DNA of 18,260 nucleotides. Origin: an uncultured Collinsella sp. (GTDB lineage Bacteria; Actinomycetota; Coriobacteriia; Coriobacteriales; Coriobacteriaceae). This document shows, piece by piece, positions 8,228-15,550 of the stretch; the stretch's first letter is position 1; each line of letters starts with the position of its first letter. The position numbers were made by a program, and so were the translations under genes. A model generated the notes under the pieces. It was not told where the DNA came from. It did not search any database and worked only from the letters and a program-made list of their open reading frames with translations. The stretch is taken from positions 1-18,260 of the forward strand of contig CABUDZ010000038.1 in the NCBI GenBank assembly GCA_902490445.1. The letters are read 5' to 3'.

Positions 8228-8286
8228 GGCGACCCCGCGGAGGTCGCCTATACGCGCGTCGGATGCGGCGAAACATCTGACGCGCG
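8228..8286 (-). other. Two GC-rich hairpins in the ssnA-ygfK spacer
   Basis: In the 148-bp gap, a 13-bp stem (8253-8265 with 8274-8286, one G-U in the RNA) closes an 8-nt loop, and a 7-bp stem (8228-8234 with 8242-8248) follows. Neither is followed by a U-tract on the minus strand, so they are not ordinary intrinsic terminators. They could stabilise or process the mRNA between ssnA and ygfK, or tune ygfK expression (inference). Confidence 0.6.
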
Positions 8287-8301
8287 CAAATCTACTTGTA
8301 A

Positions 8302-9657
8302 TTAGTAGGCGCGATCGTTGAGCGTGCTCCAGAGCTTCTTGGACTCGGCCATGGTCCACGCGTTGATCTTGTCCTCATCAATGTCAACGAACTCGCGATC
8401 CTTGTACAGGACGCGGCCGTTGATGATGGTGGTGCGGCAATTTTTGCCCATCATGCCAAAGAGCATGTGGCCGTCGATGTTCTCCTCGCTCAGCGGCGTA
8501 AAGGGCTTGTAGTCCATAACGATGACGTCGGCGGCAGCACCGGCCTCGAGCACACCGAGCTTGCGATCGAAGTACTTGCTCGCCATCTTGGCGTTGTTCT
8601 CGAACAGCATGGTCATGGCCTCGCACCAGCCCACGTTGGGCATGGCGGCGTTGTGGCGCTGAATGATCAGGAAGACCTTGAGGCTCTCGAGCATATCGTG
8701 GGTGTAGGCGTCGGTGCCCATGCACACGGGGATGCCGCGGCGGAAGAACTCGAGCACGGGGGCGCAGCCCACGGCGTTGCCCATATTGGATTCGGGGTTG
8801 TTGACGAGCCAGGTACCGGACTCCTTGACGATATCCATCTCGGCAGGCGTCACGTGGATGCAGTGGCCGAGCATGGTGTCGGGACCCAGCAGATTGTGCT
8901 GCAGCAGGCGCTCGACGGGGCTGATGCCGCCGCGGTTGAGACGGGAGTCCCACACATCGTTCATGCCCTCGCACACGTGAATGTGGAAGCCGGTCAAGCC
9001 GTTGTTGGCCTCGGCCATCTTGTCCATGGTCTCGTCCGAAAGCGTAAAGGTGGCATGTCCGCCAAACATGGCGGCGATCATGTGGTTGTCGTTATCGCGA
9101 CGCTCCTTGGCGGCCCACTGGGCAAATTCGGCGTTCTCGGCAATGGCCTGGTCGCATTTTTCCTGGCCGCGGCGATCGGAGACCTCGTAGCACAGGCACG
9201 AACGCATGCCCAGCTCCTGAGCTGCATCTTTAATGGTAAAGAGGCTTCCCGGAATCTCGCAGAAGCTCGCATGGTGATCGAAGATCGTAGTGACGCCATC
9301 GCGGATGGAGTCCAAAATCGTGGCATAGGCGCTGGCCTTGGTGCCGTCGAGCGTCAGGTTGTCGTCGATCTTCCACCACTGCTGCTCAAGATTCTCCAGG
9401 AAGTTGGTGGGGTTGCAGCCCTTAATGGCAAGGCCGCGGGCCAGACCCGAGTAGATGTGGGTGTGGCAGTTAATGAGTCCGGGCATGATGAGGTTGCCCC
9501 GGGCGTCGACGTACTCGGCATCCGGGTACTTGGACTTGAGCTCGCACTCGGGGCCCACTTCGACGATCGTATCTCCGTCAATGGCGACTGCACCGTTGGG
9601 GATGAACGGGGCCTGAGCGTTGCGGGTAAAGACGGAACCGTTAGCGACCAGAAGCAT
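8302..9657 (-). CDS. ssnA: SsnA amidohydrolase (putative aminohydrolase, selenium/purine cluster)
   Basis: This 451-residue cytoplasmic metal-dependent amidohydrolase belongs to the guanine-deaminase/TrzN-like superfamily; a purine or related ring is the probable substrate. It has HTH at 65-67 (metal-binding HxH), HIHVCEG with His225/227, GHCIH with His265/268 and MGTD with Asp316, the usual metal and catalytic set. The first and last segments (NGSVF and VLEAGAAADVIVMD) form the composite beta domain. ATG 9657 is preferred because AAGGGAG (minus strand, 9669-9663) lies 5 bp upstream and SsnA proteins begin ML(I/L); an ATG 18 bp further upstream has no SD site. It is second in the operon, preceded by an unusually structured 195-bp spacer. 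The exact reaction of SsnA is not settled in the literature known to me. Confidence 0.88.
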   Translation of the reverse strand: MLLVANGSVFTRNAQAPFIPNGAVAIDGDTIVEVGPECELKSKYPDAEYVDARGNLIMPGLINCHTHIYSGLARGLAIKGCNPTNFLENLEQQWWKIDDNLTLDGTKASAYATILDSIRDGVTTIFDHHASFCEIPGSLFTIKDAAQELGMRSCLCYEVSDRRGQEKCDQAIAENAEFAQWAAKERRDNDNHMIAAMFGGHATFTLSDETMDKMAEANNGLTGFHIHVCEGMNDVWDSRLNRGGISPVERLLQHNLLGPDTMLGHCIHVTPAEMDIVKESGTWLVNNPESNMGNAVGCAPVLEFFRRGIPVCMGTDAYTHDMLESLKVFLIIQRHNAAMPNVGWCEAMTMLFENNAKMASKYFDRKLGVLEAGAAADVIVMDYKPFTPLSEENIDGHMLFGMMGKNCRTTIINGRVLYKDREFVDIDEDKINAWTMAESKKLWSTLNDRAY

Positions 9658-9671
9658 GGATGCTCCCTTCG

Positions 9672-9836
9672 ACATCAGAGGCGGGGTTTGACACCTCTGA
9701 CATGGCGGAGTGCGAAGCGCCGGCCTACACCGGAAACGGGCCCTCTCCCGTCAACGCTTCACCAAAGGGACAAACCCTTTGAAGTGCGGCTTGGCGCCGC
9801 ATGACGTCGGCGGACGAGGCGATGCGTCCGCCGACG
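9672..9836 (-). ncRNA. Structured RNA spacer upstream of ssnA (candidate cis-regulatory element)
   Basis: Nearly the whole spacer can pair in the minus-strand transcript. From 5' to 3' there is a perfect 12-bp stem (9836-9825 with 9816-9805, 8-nt loop), then a 6-bp hairpin (9801-9796 with 9790-9785) and another (9780-9775 with 9769-9764). A three-way junction follows, with P1 at 9760-9755/9719-9714, one branch at 9751-9747/9740-9736 and another at 9733-9730/9723-9720, each branch with a 6-nt loop. Last comes a 10-bp stem with wobbles (9703-9694/9681-9672) ending just before the ssnA Shine-Dalgarno site. The 5' strand of P1 can also pair with 9784-9781, giving two exclusive folds. An 'ssnA RNA motif' has, as I recall, been described upstream of such genes; I cannot confirm a match. 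Confidence 0.5.
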
Positions 9837-9852
9837 AATAGCACCGAATTGG

Positions 9853-11247
9853 CTACTTCTTGCTCTCGGGCAAGACCAGATCCACGGCAGCGTCCTTGGC
9901 AGCATCGATGTGCTGAGCCACGACCGGCGTCTGCGGAAGGATCAGGTTAAGGACAATGGCCATGATGGCGGTGGGGGTTACGGCATTGGAGCCGATGACG
10001 GTGGACACCCAGGTGGGCATACCCTCGCCGGCAAGGCAGCCGCTGGCCATCCAGATACCCAGGCCAAAGACGACGGAGGTACCGACGATGGTGGTAGTGC
10101 GCTGCGTGAGGCCCTCGCGGGTGAACATGCGCACGCCGTTCATGGTGATGGTGCCAAAGACGCCGACGGTCGCGCCGCCGATAACGGGCTGCGGGATAGC
10201 GGAAAGGACGGCAGAGAGCTGCGGGAACAGACCGGCGATGGCAAAGACGGCCGCGATGATCACAAAGACCCACTTGTTGACGACCTTGTTGGAGCAGATG
10301 ATGCCCACGTTCTGGCCAAGGGCGCTGGTGGGAAGACCGCCCAGCAGGCCGCCGACCATAGAGGTGAGGCCCTGGGACACGATAGCGCCGGAGAGCTCGC
10401 GCTCGGTGGGCATACGGTCGATGGAGCCCAGGCAGGCGGCGGAGACGTCACCGATAACCTGGATGGCAACCATGGGGAACACAACAGCGAGGGTAATGCA
10501 GACTTCGGGATCAAACTCGAGCGCGTAGGGCATGAGCTTGGGAAGGGCGAAGACCTGAGCGGTGGCGACGCTGGAGAAGTCGATCATGCCAAAGGGGATC
10601 GAAACGATCATGCCAACGATCATGCCAAAGAACACGGATCCCAGCTTGAGCGTGCCCTTGCCAAAGTTGGCGAGCGCAAAGACCACGGCGAAGGTGATAA
10701 GAGCGACGCACCAGGCCTGCGGAGTACCCCACAGCGGCGTACCCATACCGCCGGCCATATACTTGACGGCCGTGGGATACAGCGAAACGCCGATGGAGAA
10801 GATGACCGTACCGGTCACGACGGGCGGGAACAGCCACTTGATCTTGCTGTAGGCCAGACCAAAGAGGACCGCGACGGCGCCGCCGACGATCTCGCCGCCC
10901 AGCAGCGCACCAAAGCTAAAGCCCGAGGCACCCATGGCCTGCAGAGCCGGCAGGAACGCGAACGAAACGCCCATGACGATGGGCAGGCCGCCGCCGATGC
11001 GACGGAAGGGAGCGAAGGCCTGAAGGGCCGTGTCGATTGCCGAAAGAATGAGCGCAACCTGAATGATGTCGGTGCTCTGCTGGCTATTAAAGCCGTAGAC
11101 GCCGGCCATGATGACAGCCGGGGTGATGATACCGGCAAACGAAGCCAGTACGTGCTGAAGGGCACACGGGATCATTTCCTTAACGGGAGGCATGCCTTCA
11201 CGAGTGAACAGGGCTTCAGTGCCGTTCGTAACCGTCTCCTGGGTCAT
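9853..11247 (-). CDS. NCS2-family purine (xanthine/urate) permease
   Basis: This 464-residue integral membrane protein has about 12-14 hydrophobic segments and fits the nucleobase:cation symporter-2 family (XanQ/UacT/PbuX type, usually 430-480 residues). It would import xanthine, urate or a related purine with protons. Gln31-His32 matches the conserved QH of TM1, GD at 266-267 matches the TM8 motif, and QNxG at 312-315 matches the family signature. Two positions differ from what I know of the family. The TM8 residue normally Glu is Gln263. The signature [QEP]-N-x-G-x4-T-[RKG] ends in Asn320-Lys321 instead of Thr-Lys. It is first in the operon, about 80 nt after a predicted promoter, with GGTGG 4-5 bp before ATG 11247. 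UraA-like uracil transport is less likely given the neighbours. Confidence 0.85.
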   Translation of the reverse strand: MTQETVTNGTEALFTREGMPPVKEMIPCALQHVLASFAGIITPAVIMAGVYGFNSQQSTDIIQVALILSAIDTALQAFAPFRRIGGGLPIVMGVSFAFLPALQAMGASGFSFGALLGGEIVGGAVAVLFGLAYSKIKWLFPPVVTGTVIFSIGVSLYPTAVKYMAGGMGTPLWGTPQAWCVALITFAVVFALANFGKGTLKLGSVFFGMIVGMIVSIPFGMIDFSSVATAQVFALPKLMPYALEFDPEVCITLAVVFPMVAIQVIGDVSAACLGSIDRMPTERELSGAIVSQGLTSMVGGLLGGLPTSALGQNVGIICSNKVVNKWVFVIIAAVFAIAGLFPQLSAVLSAIPQPVIGGATVGVFGTITMNGVRMFTREGLTQRTTTIVGTSVVFGLGIWMASGCLAGEGMPTWVSTVIGSNAVTPTAIMAIVLNLILPQTPVVAQHIDAAKDAAVDLVLPESKK

Positions 11248-11333
11248 TTGACCACCAATCCTCGAAATAGTTGTTTCGCATCTAACGCTCTATTGTGACG
11301 CAGTGCGGGGTTGAGGTTGTGCCTTCGTTGCAT

Positions 11334-11362
11334 ATCGTATTAAAGATGATTCTCATTCTCAA
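11334..11362 (-). promoter_or_regulatory. Predicted sigma-70-type promoter of the purine operon
   Basis: Minus strand: -35 TTGAGA (11362-11357), 17-bp spacer, -10 TACGAT (11339-11334). This predicts a start near 11327 and a leader of about 80 nt before the permease. It is the best -35/-10 pair seen in the 350-bp divergent region, which is otherwise AT-rich and holds no gene. Confidence 0.5.
11347..11361. promoter_or_regulatory. Fur/Zur-like 7-1-7 operator overlapping the operon promoter
   Basis: TGATTCTCATTCTCA (plus strand) is TGAGAATGAGAATCA on the other strand. It agrees with the Fur-family pattern TGATAATnATTATCA at 11 of 14 positions outside the central base. It overlaps the -35 element and spacer of the predicted permease promoter, where a repressor would block RNA polymerase. 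The assignment rests on sequence resemblance only. Confidence 0.35.
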
Positions 11363-11430
11363 TAATAATTTTTTGTTATCAGACTATTCTTCAGCTGAGA
11401 TAATGCATTTCCGCAGGTCAGGAAAGTGTC

Positions 11431-11465
11431 TGGTCAAAATAACATCTAACTTTTCTTTTGGTCAA
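11431..11465. promoter_or_regulatory. Repeated TGGTCAA boxes in the divergent intergenic region
   Basis: TGGTCAA occurs at 11431-11437 and 11459-11465 (28 bp apart), and inverted as TTGACCA at 11248-11254 just before the permease start. These are candidate sites for the divergently encoded regulator. With three copies of a 7-mer in 350 bp the signal is suggestive but could be chance. Confidence 0.3.
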
Positions 11466-11597
11466 CCGTTTACCGCCAAATTCCTACCGTTCGTCTGTAT
11501 TACGCAATGTACCTGCGGATATACGAGATGAAGAGTAGCGTGTTACCATGAGAAAAAATTGTTATGAACCTTCCGATTTCACCCAAAGGAGTTGCCC

Positions 11598-12254
11598 GTG
11601 AACGAGACCGTACGTCGCTTTTTGCCGATGGTCGATTTCCTGGAGCAGATACTCGGTAAGAACAGCGAGATCGTCCTGCACGATTTCTCGGATCCCGACC
11701 ACGCCATCGTCGATATTCGCAACGGCATCGTGAGCGGCCGCAAGGTCGGCGGTCCCGCCACCGATCTGGCGCTCAAGATCATGCACGACCCCAAGTATCG
11801 CGACCTGCCGTTTATTACGGGCTACGAGGGGCGCGGTGCCGGTGGCAAGACGTTGGAGTCCGCGACGTTCTTTATCCGCGAAAATGACGAGATCGTCGGT
11901 ATGCTCTGCGTCAACACCGACCTCTCGACCGTACGCTCCATCAACGCCATGGCGCAGCAGCTCATGGCGTGCTTCGACGCGGCGCCGACGCGCACGGAGC
12001 CCGCCCCTATCGAGGTCGAAAGCCTTTCGGAGTCCACACAGGAGCTCATCGACCGCAGCATTGCCGAGTTGCTGAGCGCGCGCGGGCTGGATGTAGCGTC
12101 GCTTGGTCAGAGCGACCGCGTGGACGTCATTCGCCACCTCAACGGCAACGGGGTGTTCATGCTCAAGGGCGCCGTGGCCTGCGCCGCCACCTCGCTGGGC
12201 ATCTCGGAGCCCAGCGTCTACCGCTACCTGCAAAAAGTCCGCAAGGAGGGCTAA
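11598..12254 (+). CDS. YheO-type PAS/HTH transcriptional regulator
   Basis: This 218-residue DNA-binding protein begins at GTG 11598, chosen because AAAGGAG lies 6 bp upstream; the in-frame TTG at 11592 overlaps that site. Residues 6-115 form a YheO-like PAS domain (LEQILGKNSEIVLHDFSD, then IRNGIVSGR and VGMLCVNTDLS), a probable small-ligand sensor. Residues 165-214 are the C-terminal HTH_22-type helix-turn-helix (SDRVDVIRHLNGNGVFMLKG, then GISEPSVYRYL). The gene is divergent from the purine operon across a 350-bp control region, the usual layout of a local regulator. It is therefore the likely controller of purine uptake and breakdown, perhaps sensing a purine; neither ligand nor sign of regulation can be read from the sequence. 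It ends just before a bidirectional terminator shared with ridA. Confidence 0.85.
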   Translation: MNETVRRFLPMVDFLEQILGKNSEIVLHDFSDPDHAIVDIRNGIVSGRKVGGPATDLALKIMHDPKYRDLPFITGYEGRGAGGKTLESATFFIRENDEIVGMLCVNTDLSTVRSINAMAQQLMACFDAAPTRTEPAPIEVESLSESTQELIDRSIAELLSARGLDVASLGQSDRVDVIRHLNGNGVFMLKGAVACAATSLGISEPSVYRYLQKVRKEG

Positions 12255-12298
12255 CGAGCAAAATGGAGCGCGGCTCCACAAGCGATTCGTCACCTGAC

Positions 12299-12337
12299 AA
12301 AAGACCCTGCAGCTCGCACGCGCTGCAGGGTCTTTTT
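12299..12337. terminator. Bidirectional intrinsic terminator (regulator / ridA)
   Basis: A perfect 15-bp stem, AAAAGACCCTGCAGC (12299-12313) with 12322-12336, and an 8-nt loop. It has a T5 tract on the plus strand and T4 on the minus strand, so it can stop both the regulator transcript and the convergent ridA transcript. Confidence 0.92.
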
Positions 12338-12366
12338 GCATGTCATGTTTAGTTGTGGTCAACGCC

Positions 12367-12744
12367 TTAGAGAGCGGCGACGACCTCGATCTCGACCAGA
12401 CCGCCAGCCGGAAGAGCGGCAACCTGGAAAGCGCTGCGCGCGGGGAACGGGGCCTCGAACTTGGAGGCGTAGATCTCGTTCACGGCGGCGAAGTCGGCAA
12501 TGTCAGCCAGGTAGACTGTGGTCTTGACGACATCGGCAAAGGTGGCGCCGGCAGCGGTCAGCAGGGCCTCGACGTTAGCAAGGGACTGCTTGGCCTGGGC
12601 CTCGACGCCCTCGGGCATCTTGCCAGTTGCGGGATCGATGCCCAGCTGGCCGGACAGGAACACCATGTTGCCGGTCTGGATACCAGGGGAATACGGGCCG
12701 ATGGCTGCGGGTGCGTTATCGGAAGACACGACGGTCTTGCTCAT
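12367..12744 (-). CDS. ridA: RidA family 2-iminobutanoate/2-iminopropanoate deaminase
   Basis: This 125-residue protein has the usual RidA size, and homotrimeric family members hydrolyse reactive enamine/imine intermediates such as 2-aminoacrylate. Family landmarks are Tyr18 in GPYSPG, SGQLGIDP (31-38), VVKTTVYL (72-79), Arg103 in PARS (carboxylate binding) and Glu118/Glu120 in VEIEV. ATG 12744 is chosen because AAGGAG lies 6 bp upstream and the family begins here; the frame stays open 153 bp upstream but that part lacks family similarity. A promoter is predicted 80 bp upstream. It is monocistronic and convergent with the purine regulator. In purine-degrading gut bacteria, diaminopropionate lyase (YgeX) yields 2-aminoacrylate, a RidA substrate, but ygeX is not in the window, so a link is only possible. 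Confidence 0.93.
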   Translation of the reverse strand: MSKTVVSSDNAPAAIGPYSPGIQTGNMVFLSGQLGIDPATGKMPEGVEAQAKQSLANVEALLTAAGATFADVVKTTVYLADIADFAAVNEIYASKFEAPFPARSAFQVAALPAGGLVEIEVVAAL

Positions 12745-12831
12745 GTTTTTCTCCTTACAAGTAAAAGGGAACGGGAGCGCGGCGTTCACACCGGGAGGCA
12801 CAGTTCGGTCTGAACACCGCGCTTGATTGGG

Positions 12832-12860
12832 ATAGTACTCAAGGTGTCCGCGCGATGCAA
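12832..12860 (-). promoter_or_regulatory. Predicted ridA promoter
   Basis: Minus strand: -35 TTGCAT (12860-12855), 17-bp spacer, -10 TACTAT (12837-12832). It gives a leader of about 80 nt to the ridA start. The match is moderate. Confidence 0.4.
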
Positions 12861-13004
12861 GATTATTATCACGTTGCGAGAATATTTTATCGCCCAACGG
12901 TTTCCCCGGACCGCTGAACGGTTCTCATGTGAAGCAGCCAGTCCAAGCTGCTGAAGACTTTATCCCGCTTAGAGCACGGGCATCGCCTGCCGCGACGGCA
13001 CCAC

Positions 13005-13010
13005 TATACT
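13005..13010 (+). promoter_or_regulatory. Candidate -10 element for the U32 gene
   Basis: TATACT lies 33 bp before the ATG at 13043, with no convincing -35 at the right distance. It is the only good -10 in the 145-bp region shared with divergent ridA. Confidence 0.35.
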
Positions 13011-13042
13011 TTTGATTATCTGAGCATTTTGAAAGGCAGGAT

Positions 13043-15535
13043 ATGACCGCAACCGCCAGTCGAACCACCAACCGCAGACCCGAGCTTTTGGCGCCCGCCG
13101 GAGGGCCCGAGCCCTTTGCCGCCGCACTCGCCGCCGGGGCAGACGCCATCTACTGCGGCATGGGCAGCTTCAACGCCCGCCGCAAGGCCACCAACTTTAC
13201 CGACGAGGCCTTTGAGCAGGCCTGCCGCGCCGCGCATCTGGCCGGCTCGCGCGTCTACGTCACGGTCAACATCGTCATCAAGGAATCCGAGATGAGCGAT
13301 GCGCTGCAGCTCATCCATCGCTGCTCCACGCTGGGCGCCGACGCCTTCATCATCCAGGACTGGGGCCTGTTCTTTGAGGTCAAACGCACGATGCCCAGCA
13401 TCGAGACGCATATCTCGACCCAGACGAACATCCACGACGACCGCGGAACCCTTTGGTGCCGCGAGCAGGGCGCCGACCGCGTGACCCTCTCGCGCGAGCT
13501 TTCCATCGACGAGATTGCCGCCATTCACGATGCCGCGCCCGATGTGGACCTTGAGGTCTTTAGCCATGGCGCCATCTGCTTTTGCTATTCGGGCCTGTGT
13601 CTGCTTTCGAGCTTTGCCATGGCGGGACGATCGGCCAACCGTGGCATGTGCGCCCAGCCCTGCCGCTTGCCCTACGAGCTGATCGACGAGAACGGTCGCT
13701 CGCTCTCCCCTGCCGGTCGCGAGCGCGCGCTGTGCCCGCGTGACACCAACACCTCGCAGCTTGTTCGCCGTCTGTATGACGCCGGCGCCGCGTCGCTCAA
13801 GCTCGAGGGCCGCATGAAGGCGCCCGATTACGTGTACTCCATCGTTGATGTGTATCGTCACGAAATTGACGACATGCTATCCGGAGCCACCGTTGCCAAG
13901 GACGAGGAAGCCGCCCGCCAGCGCCAGCTCAAGCGCTGCTTTAACCGCGACTTTACGCACGCCTATCAGGACGGTACCTCGGGTGACGAGATGATGAGTT
14001 ACGAGCGCTCCAACAACCGCGGCCAGATCGTGGGCACGGTGCTCGGCAGCCACCTGGCCAACCGCGATGTGCGCGGGCTCAAGCCCGACGACCGCCGTCG
14101 CCGCGCCGCCATCGCCCGCATTGAGTTGTTTGAGCCCGTGGGCAAGGGCGACCTGCTGGAGCTTCGCCACGACGATGAGTTCGACCAGTTCCTGACCACC
14201 ATCGCCGCCGATGATGCCGCTGCCGGCGATGTTATCGAGTGTCGCGTGCCCCGTAGCATGCCCGAGGGCTGCCGCGTGCGCGTGATTCGAAGCCAGCGCG
14301 CTATTGACGCTGCCAGCGCCGCGCTCAAGCGCGATGTGCTGCGCCGCCGAGCTGTTGATGTATCCGTCGTGGCGCGCCTGGGCAAGCCGTTTACTGTCAC
14401 GCTCACCTGCTGTGACGACCCCGCGCTCACCGCCACCGCCACGGGCTTCACCGTCGAGGCCGCCAAGACCCGCGCCGTCGAGGCATCCGATCTGGTTGAG
14501 CACGTCGGGCGCATGGGCTCCTCTCCCTTTGAGGCCGCGAGCTTTGACGTGGCCCTCGACGAGAGTTGCGGCATGGGCTTTTCCGCCGTGCACAAGGTGC
14601 GCGCCGCCGCTTGTAAGGCGCTGGAAGAGGCCATTCTGGCACCGTACGAGGAGCGCGCCCGCACGCTCGAGCTACCGGTGCTCGACAAGTGCACGCGCCC
14701 CATGCCCGAGCACTACCGCGATGAGCCGCAGATCTGCGCCACCGTCACCTCGCTCGAGGCCGCCGAGGCGGCCCGCGCGGAGGGTGCAACGCGCATCTAC
14801 ATGACCACCGACGCGCTCGATGCGGCTGAACTCTCCCCCGCCGATGCGCTCGAGCAGGGCATCGTACCCGTGCTCGACGAGGTCTGCCGCGCCGTTGACC
14901 ACGTACGCGTCGACCCGTGGGTTGTTGCCGGCGCCACGGTCGCTATTGGCAACATCTCTGAGCTTGCCCTGGCCGCCCAGGTTGGCGCCACGGCCGAGAT
15001 TCGCTCTTGCCTGCCGGTGCACAACACGCCCTGCATGGAGGCGCTTGCCGAGCGCGGAGCCGGTGCGTTTTGGCTCTCGCCCGAGATCACGCTCGACGAG
15101 ATTATCTCGCTCGGCACCGCCGCGCCCGCGGCTCTGGGCATCACCGTCTTTGGCCGCCCGCGCGTCATGACAAGCGAGCATTGCATTCTGCAGGTTGCCA
15201 ACGGCTGCATCCACGATTGTGCCAACTGCCGCCTGCGTGCCCGCAAGCTCTCGCTCAAGAATATCGACGGCAAGGTCATGCCGGTGCGTACCGACATCCA
15301 CGGCCGCTCACGCCTGTACGACGCCTACCCCATCGACCTCACGCCGCAAGTTCCGCAGCTGCTCGATGCCGGCGTGCGCCGTCTTATGGTCGACGGAACC
15401 TTGCTCGAGGCCGATGAGATTGGCCGTGCCGTCGCTCGCGTCCGTCGCGCTGTCGAGGCGGCTCAAGCCGGCCGCAAGCCGGCCGCCCGCCTGCGCGGCG
15501 CCACCTCGGGCTGCATGTTTGTGGGAATTAGCTAA
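13043..15535 (+). CDS. Peptidase U32 family protein, long form (probable RNA hydroxylation factor, RlhA/TrhP-like)
   Basis: This 830-residue cytoplasmic protein starts LLAPAGG, the standard opening of U32 proteins. The family signature ExFxxG(A)xC...GxCxxS is present at 171-189, with Cys179, Cys181, Cys186, Cys203 and Cys207 as candidate Fe-S ligands. Known bacterial members (RlhA, TrhP, UbiU/V) use an Fe-S cluster and prephenate-linked chemistry to hydroxylate rRNA C2501, tRNA U34 or ubiquinone precursors; protease activity is claimed only for some. The middle region (about 370-560) resembles the extra domain of the RlhA/YdcP type, and a further 250 residues follow with their own cysteine motif (CIHDCANC near 719-726). 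At 830 residues it is longer than RlhA (about 650). It is 15 bp upstream of an RluA-type gene, so an RNA-modification operon is plausible. The exact target is unknown. Confidence 0.85.
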   Translation: MTATASRTTNRRPELLAPAGGPEPFAAALAAGADAIYCGMGSFNARRKATNFTDEAFEQACRAAHLAGSRVYVTVNIVIKESEMSDALQLIHRCSTLGADAFIIQDWGLFFEVKRTMPSIETHISTQTNIHDDRGTLWCREQGADRVTLSRELSIDEIAAIHDAAPDVDLEVFSHGAICFCYSGLCLLSSFAMAGRSANRGMCAQPCRLPYELIDENGRSLSPAGRERALCPRDTNTSQLVRRLYDAGAASLKLEGRMKAPDYVYSIVDVYRHEIDDMLSGATVAKDEEAARQRQLKRCFNRDFTHAYQDGTSGDEMMSYERSNNRGQIVGTVLGSHLANRDVRGLKPDDRRRRAAIARIELFEPVGKGDLLELRHDDEFDQFLTTIAADDAAAGDVIECRVPRSMPEGCRVRVIRSQRAIDAASAALKRDVLRRRAVDVSVVARLGKPFTVTLTCCDDPALTATATGFTVEAAKTRAVEASDLVEHVGRMGSSPFEAASFDVALDESCGMGFSAVHKVRAAACKALEEAILAPYEERARTLELPVLDKCTRPMPEHYRDEPQICATVTSLEAAEAARAEGATRIYMTTDALDAAELSPADALEQGIVPVLDEVCRAVDHVRVDPWVVAGATVAIGNISELALAAQVGATAEIRSCLPVHNTPCMEALAERGAGAFWLSPEITLDEIISLGTAAPAALGITVFGRPRVMTSEHCILQVANGCIHDCANCRLRARKLSLKNIDGKVMPVRTDIHGRSRLYDAYPIDLTPQVPQLLDAGVRRLMVDGTLLEADEIGRAVARVRRAVEAAQAGRKPAARLRGATSGCMFVGIS

Positions 15536-15550
15536 CCGAAAGGCTTACAC

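Noticed and set aside
8253..8286. Intrinsic terminator after ssnA
   Set aside because: The stem is strong but no U-tract follows on the minus strand, so it is listed only as a structural element.
5283..8321. Very long plus-strand frame opposite ygfK (1,012 codons)
   Set aside because: Same shadow effect. YgfK domains and motifs on the other strand are unambiguous.
9714..9760. Classic purine riboswitch aptamer
   Set aside because: It has a three-way junction, but the linkers (0, 2 and 3 nt) and 4-5 bp branches lack the conserved core and kissing-loop sequences.
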